The translations under genes were made by a program, and so were the position numbers. Source: Tigriopus japonicus (taxonomy: Eukaryota > Arthropoda > Copepoda > Harpacticoida > Harpacticidae). From it: a stretch of 64,000 bases of DNA. The notes beneath the pieces are model-generated. The model made no database searches and was not told where the DNA came from. It saw nothing but the letters and a program-made list of their open reading frames with translations. Location: the NCBI GenBank assembly GCA_010645155.1, contig JAAGOF010000064.1, forward strand, positions 2,825,262 through 2,889,261, in the 5' to 3' direction. Below, one piece after another: positions 63,127-64,000 of this stretch (its first letter is position 1; each line of letters starts with the position of its first letter).

Positions 63127-63209
63127 TATCATACTCTTTTGCCTTACCAATCAATTGGGCAATGAATTGGTGAAGCAATTTGATTCTTTTCAGCCAATCG
63201 AAACCCAAT
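63127..63209 (-). CDS. Possible upstream coding exon of the casein kinase gene
   Basis: An 83-nt segment lies between a good acceptor (GTTTTTGCAG before 63209) and a strong donor (GTAAGT after 63127). It is open in the phase needed to join the kinase exon at 62933 and would encode LGFDWLKRIKLLHQFIAQL and onward to KEYD before [14 protein letters not shown]. It contains no in-frame ATG, so a further exon would be needed upstream. CK1 delta/epsilon normally starts only a few residues before this point, so this would be an unusual N-terminal extension, or simply a 5' UTR exon. Confidence 0.35.
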
Positions 63210-63213
63210 CTGC

Positions 63214-64000
63214 AAAAACATTTGCCATGTGTTTCGCGTTGGAAATGAACTTGAAGCTTATCCTATGAGCTTTTTTGAAATGATTCGGATAATGAAGGCT
63301 CCAAAAGGCCCTTGACCGAATCAGTAAGTTTCGGCCGAAAGATGACATAACCGAAACGAAAAAGAACGGACTTAAATAGAGATAGTACATAACTTATTGA
63401 GTAAAAATTAATGTGAGATTTGGGAACGTAAAAATTGTATTCAATGTAGTAACACTATGTAAGCACACAAGGAAGCAAAAACAAAAGGTTTCCAAGTGTT
63501 CTCTGTTTTTAATGATGGTGTTGCCTGATTTAACCGAAACTGAAATTTTCATCAAAAATTGGCCCTCAGCTTCGTCAATCCATTAATAAAAATGAGAATT
63601 GTTACTTGAGAAATGGTACAACTGTCATTTTTTCGGGAATCTTTAAAGGTTTTTTATAAATCTATTCAAAACATATCATATTTTATTTTTCTTTGCGGAA
63701 AGGAACAGATTGTAACTTTTAGGGACGGCATACTATCTTGTCGGCAATAAATGAGTTTGGGAAACGAGCTATATATAGATGAATAATGGAAATGTAAAGG
63801 CATCGACTCTTTTAAAGAATTTTCCATCCATTTCATGAGCTTTGATTGATAGCATAGTAACCGATGGCGGATCTGTATTCTCGCATAAGATCACAATCAA
63901 CAACATGCCTTAATGCCTGTTGCAGAACAAACACAAACAAGAATCTCGTTTGAGTTTATCTAGGACATCAAAACAGTCCAGACTTGAAGATGGGAATCAT
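63214..64000. other. Right-edge non-coding sequence
   Basis: No coding exon was recognised. It may hold the 5' exon or promoter of the minus-strand kinase gene, whose first exon may also lie beyond the window. Confidence 0.4.

Noticed and set aside
63190..63390. 66-codon minus-strand frame upstream of the kinase
   Set aside because: It is in a different phase from the kinase exon and ends in a stop. It looks like a chance frame.

Overview
The window looks like nuclear DNA of an arthropod. The genes are split by mostly short introns (about 60-120 bp) with GT/AG borders. They encode animal-specific proteins, and non-coding DNA is rich in short repeats and small inverted-repeat elements. A crustacean such as a copepod is my best guess, but nothing in the window proves the taxon. 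I rebuilt gene models by reading splice sites and checking that reading phase is kept across every junction.

Layout. (1) 1-3292 holds no recognised gene but two well-formed repeat elements: an inverted-repeat element with a tRNA-like core (364-732), and an 872-bp palindromic element with a perfect 10-bp target duplication (1627-2518). (2) 3293-12247 (+) is lethal giant larvae (lgl). (3) 12743-14789 (-) is a TMEM169-family membrane protein, tail-to-tail with lgl. (4) 14790-31741 is about 17 kb without a convincing coding exon, between TMEM169 and talin, which point away from each other. (5) 31750-48594 (+) is talin (rhea in flies), 18 coding exons, 2,688 aa. (6) 50563-54709 (-) is an SLC38A10-type transporter, tail-to-tail with talin, with candidate poly(A) signals about 30 bp apart. 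(7) 58306 to at least 62933 (-) is a casein kinase I delta/epsilon-type kinase whose 5' end is unresolved.

The genes are housekeeping and cell-architecture genes: polarity (lgl), integrin adhesion (talin), transport (SLC38A10-like) and signalling (CK1). I see no sign that they form one pathway or operon.

The most interesting signals lie inside the two large genes. lgl has two phase-compatible acceptors exactly 2,004 nt apart. One gives a normal 1,090-aa Lgl, the other adds a 668-aa Ser/Thr-rich insert beside the aPKC-target region. Talin has two intronic exons with strong acceptors, each in phase with the exon before it and each ending in its own stop codon. They would give a 979-aa talin (head plus early rod) and a 2,227-aa talin without the distal rod and dimerisation helix. 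A 156-nt in-phase cassette also lies just before the C-terminal tail exon. All isoform claims are inferred from splice signals and frame and need transcript evidence.
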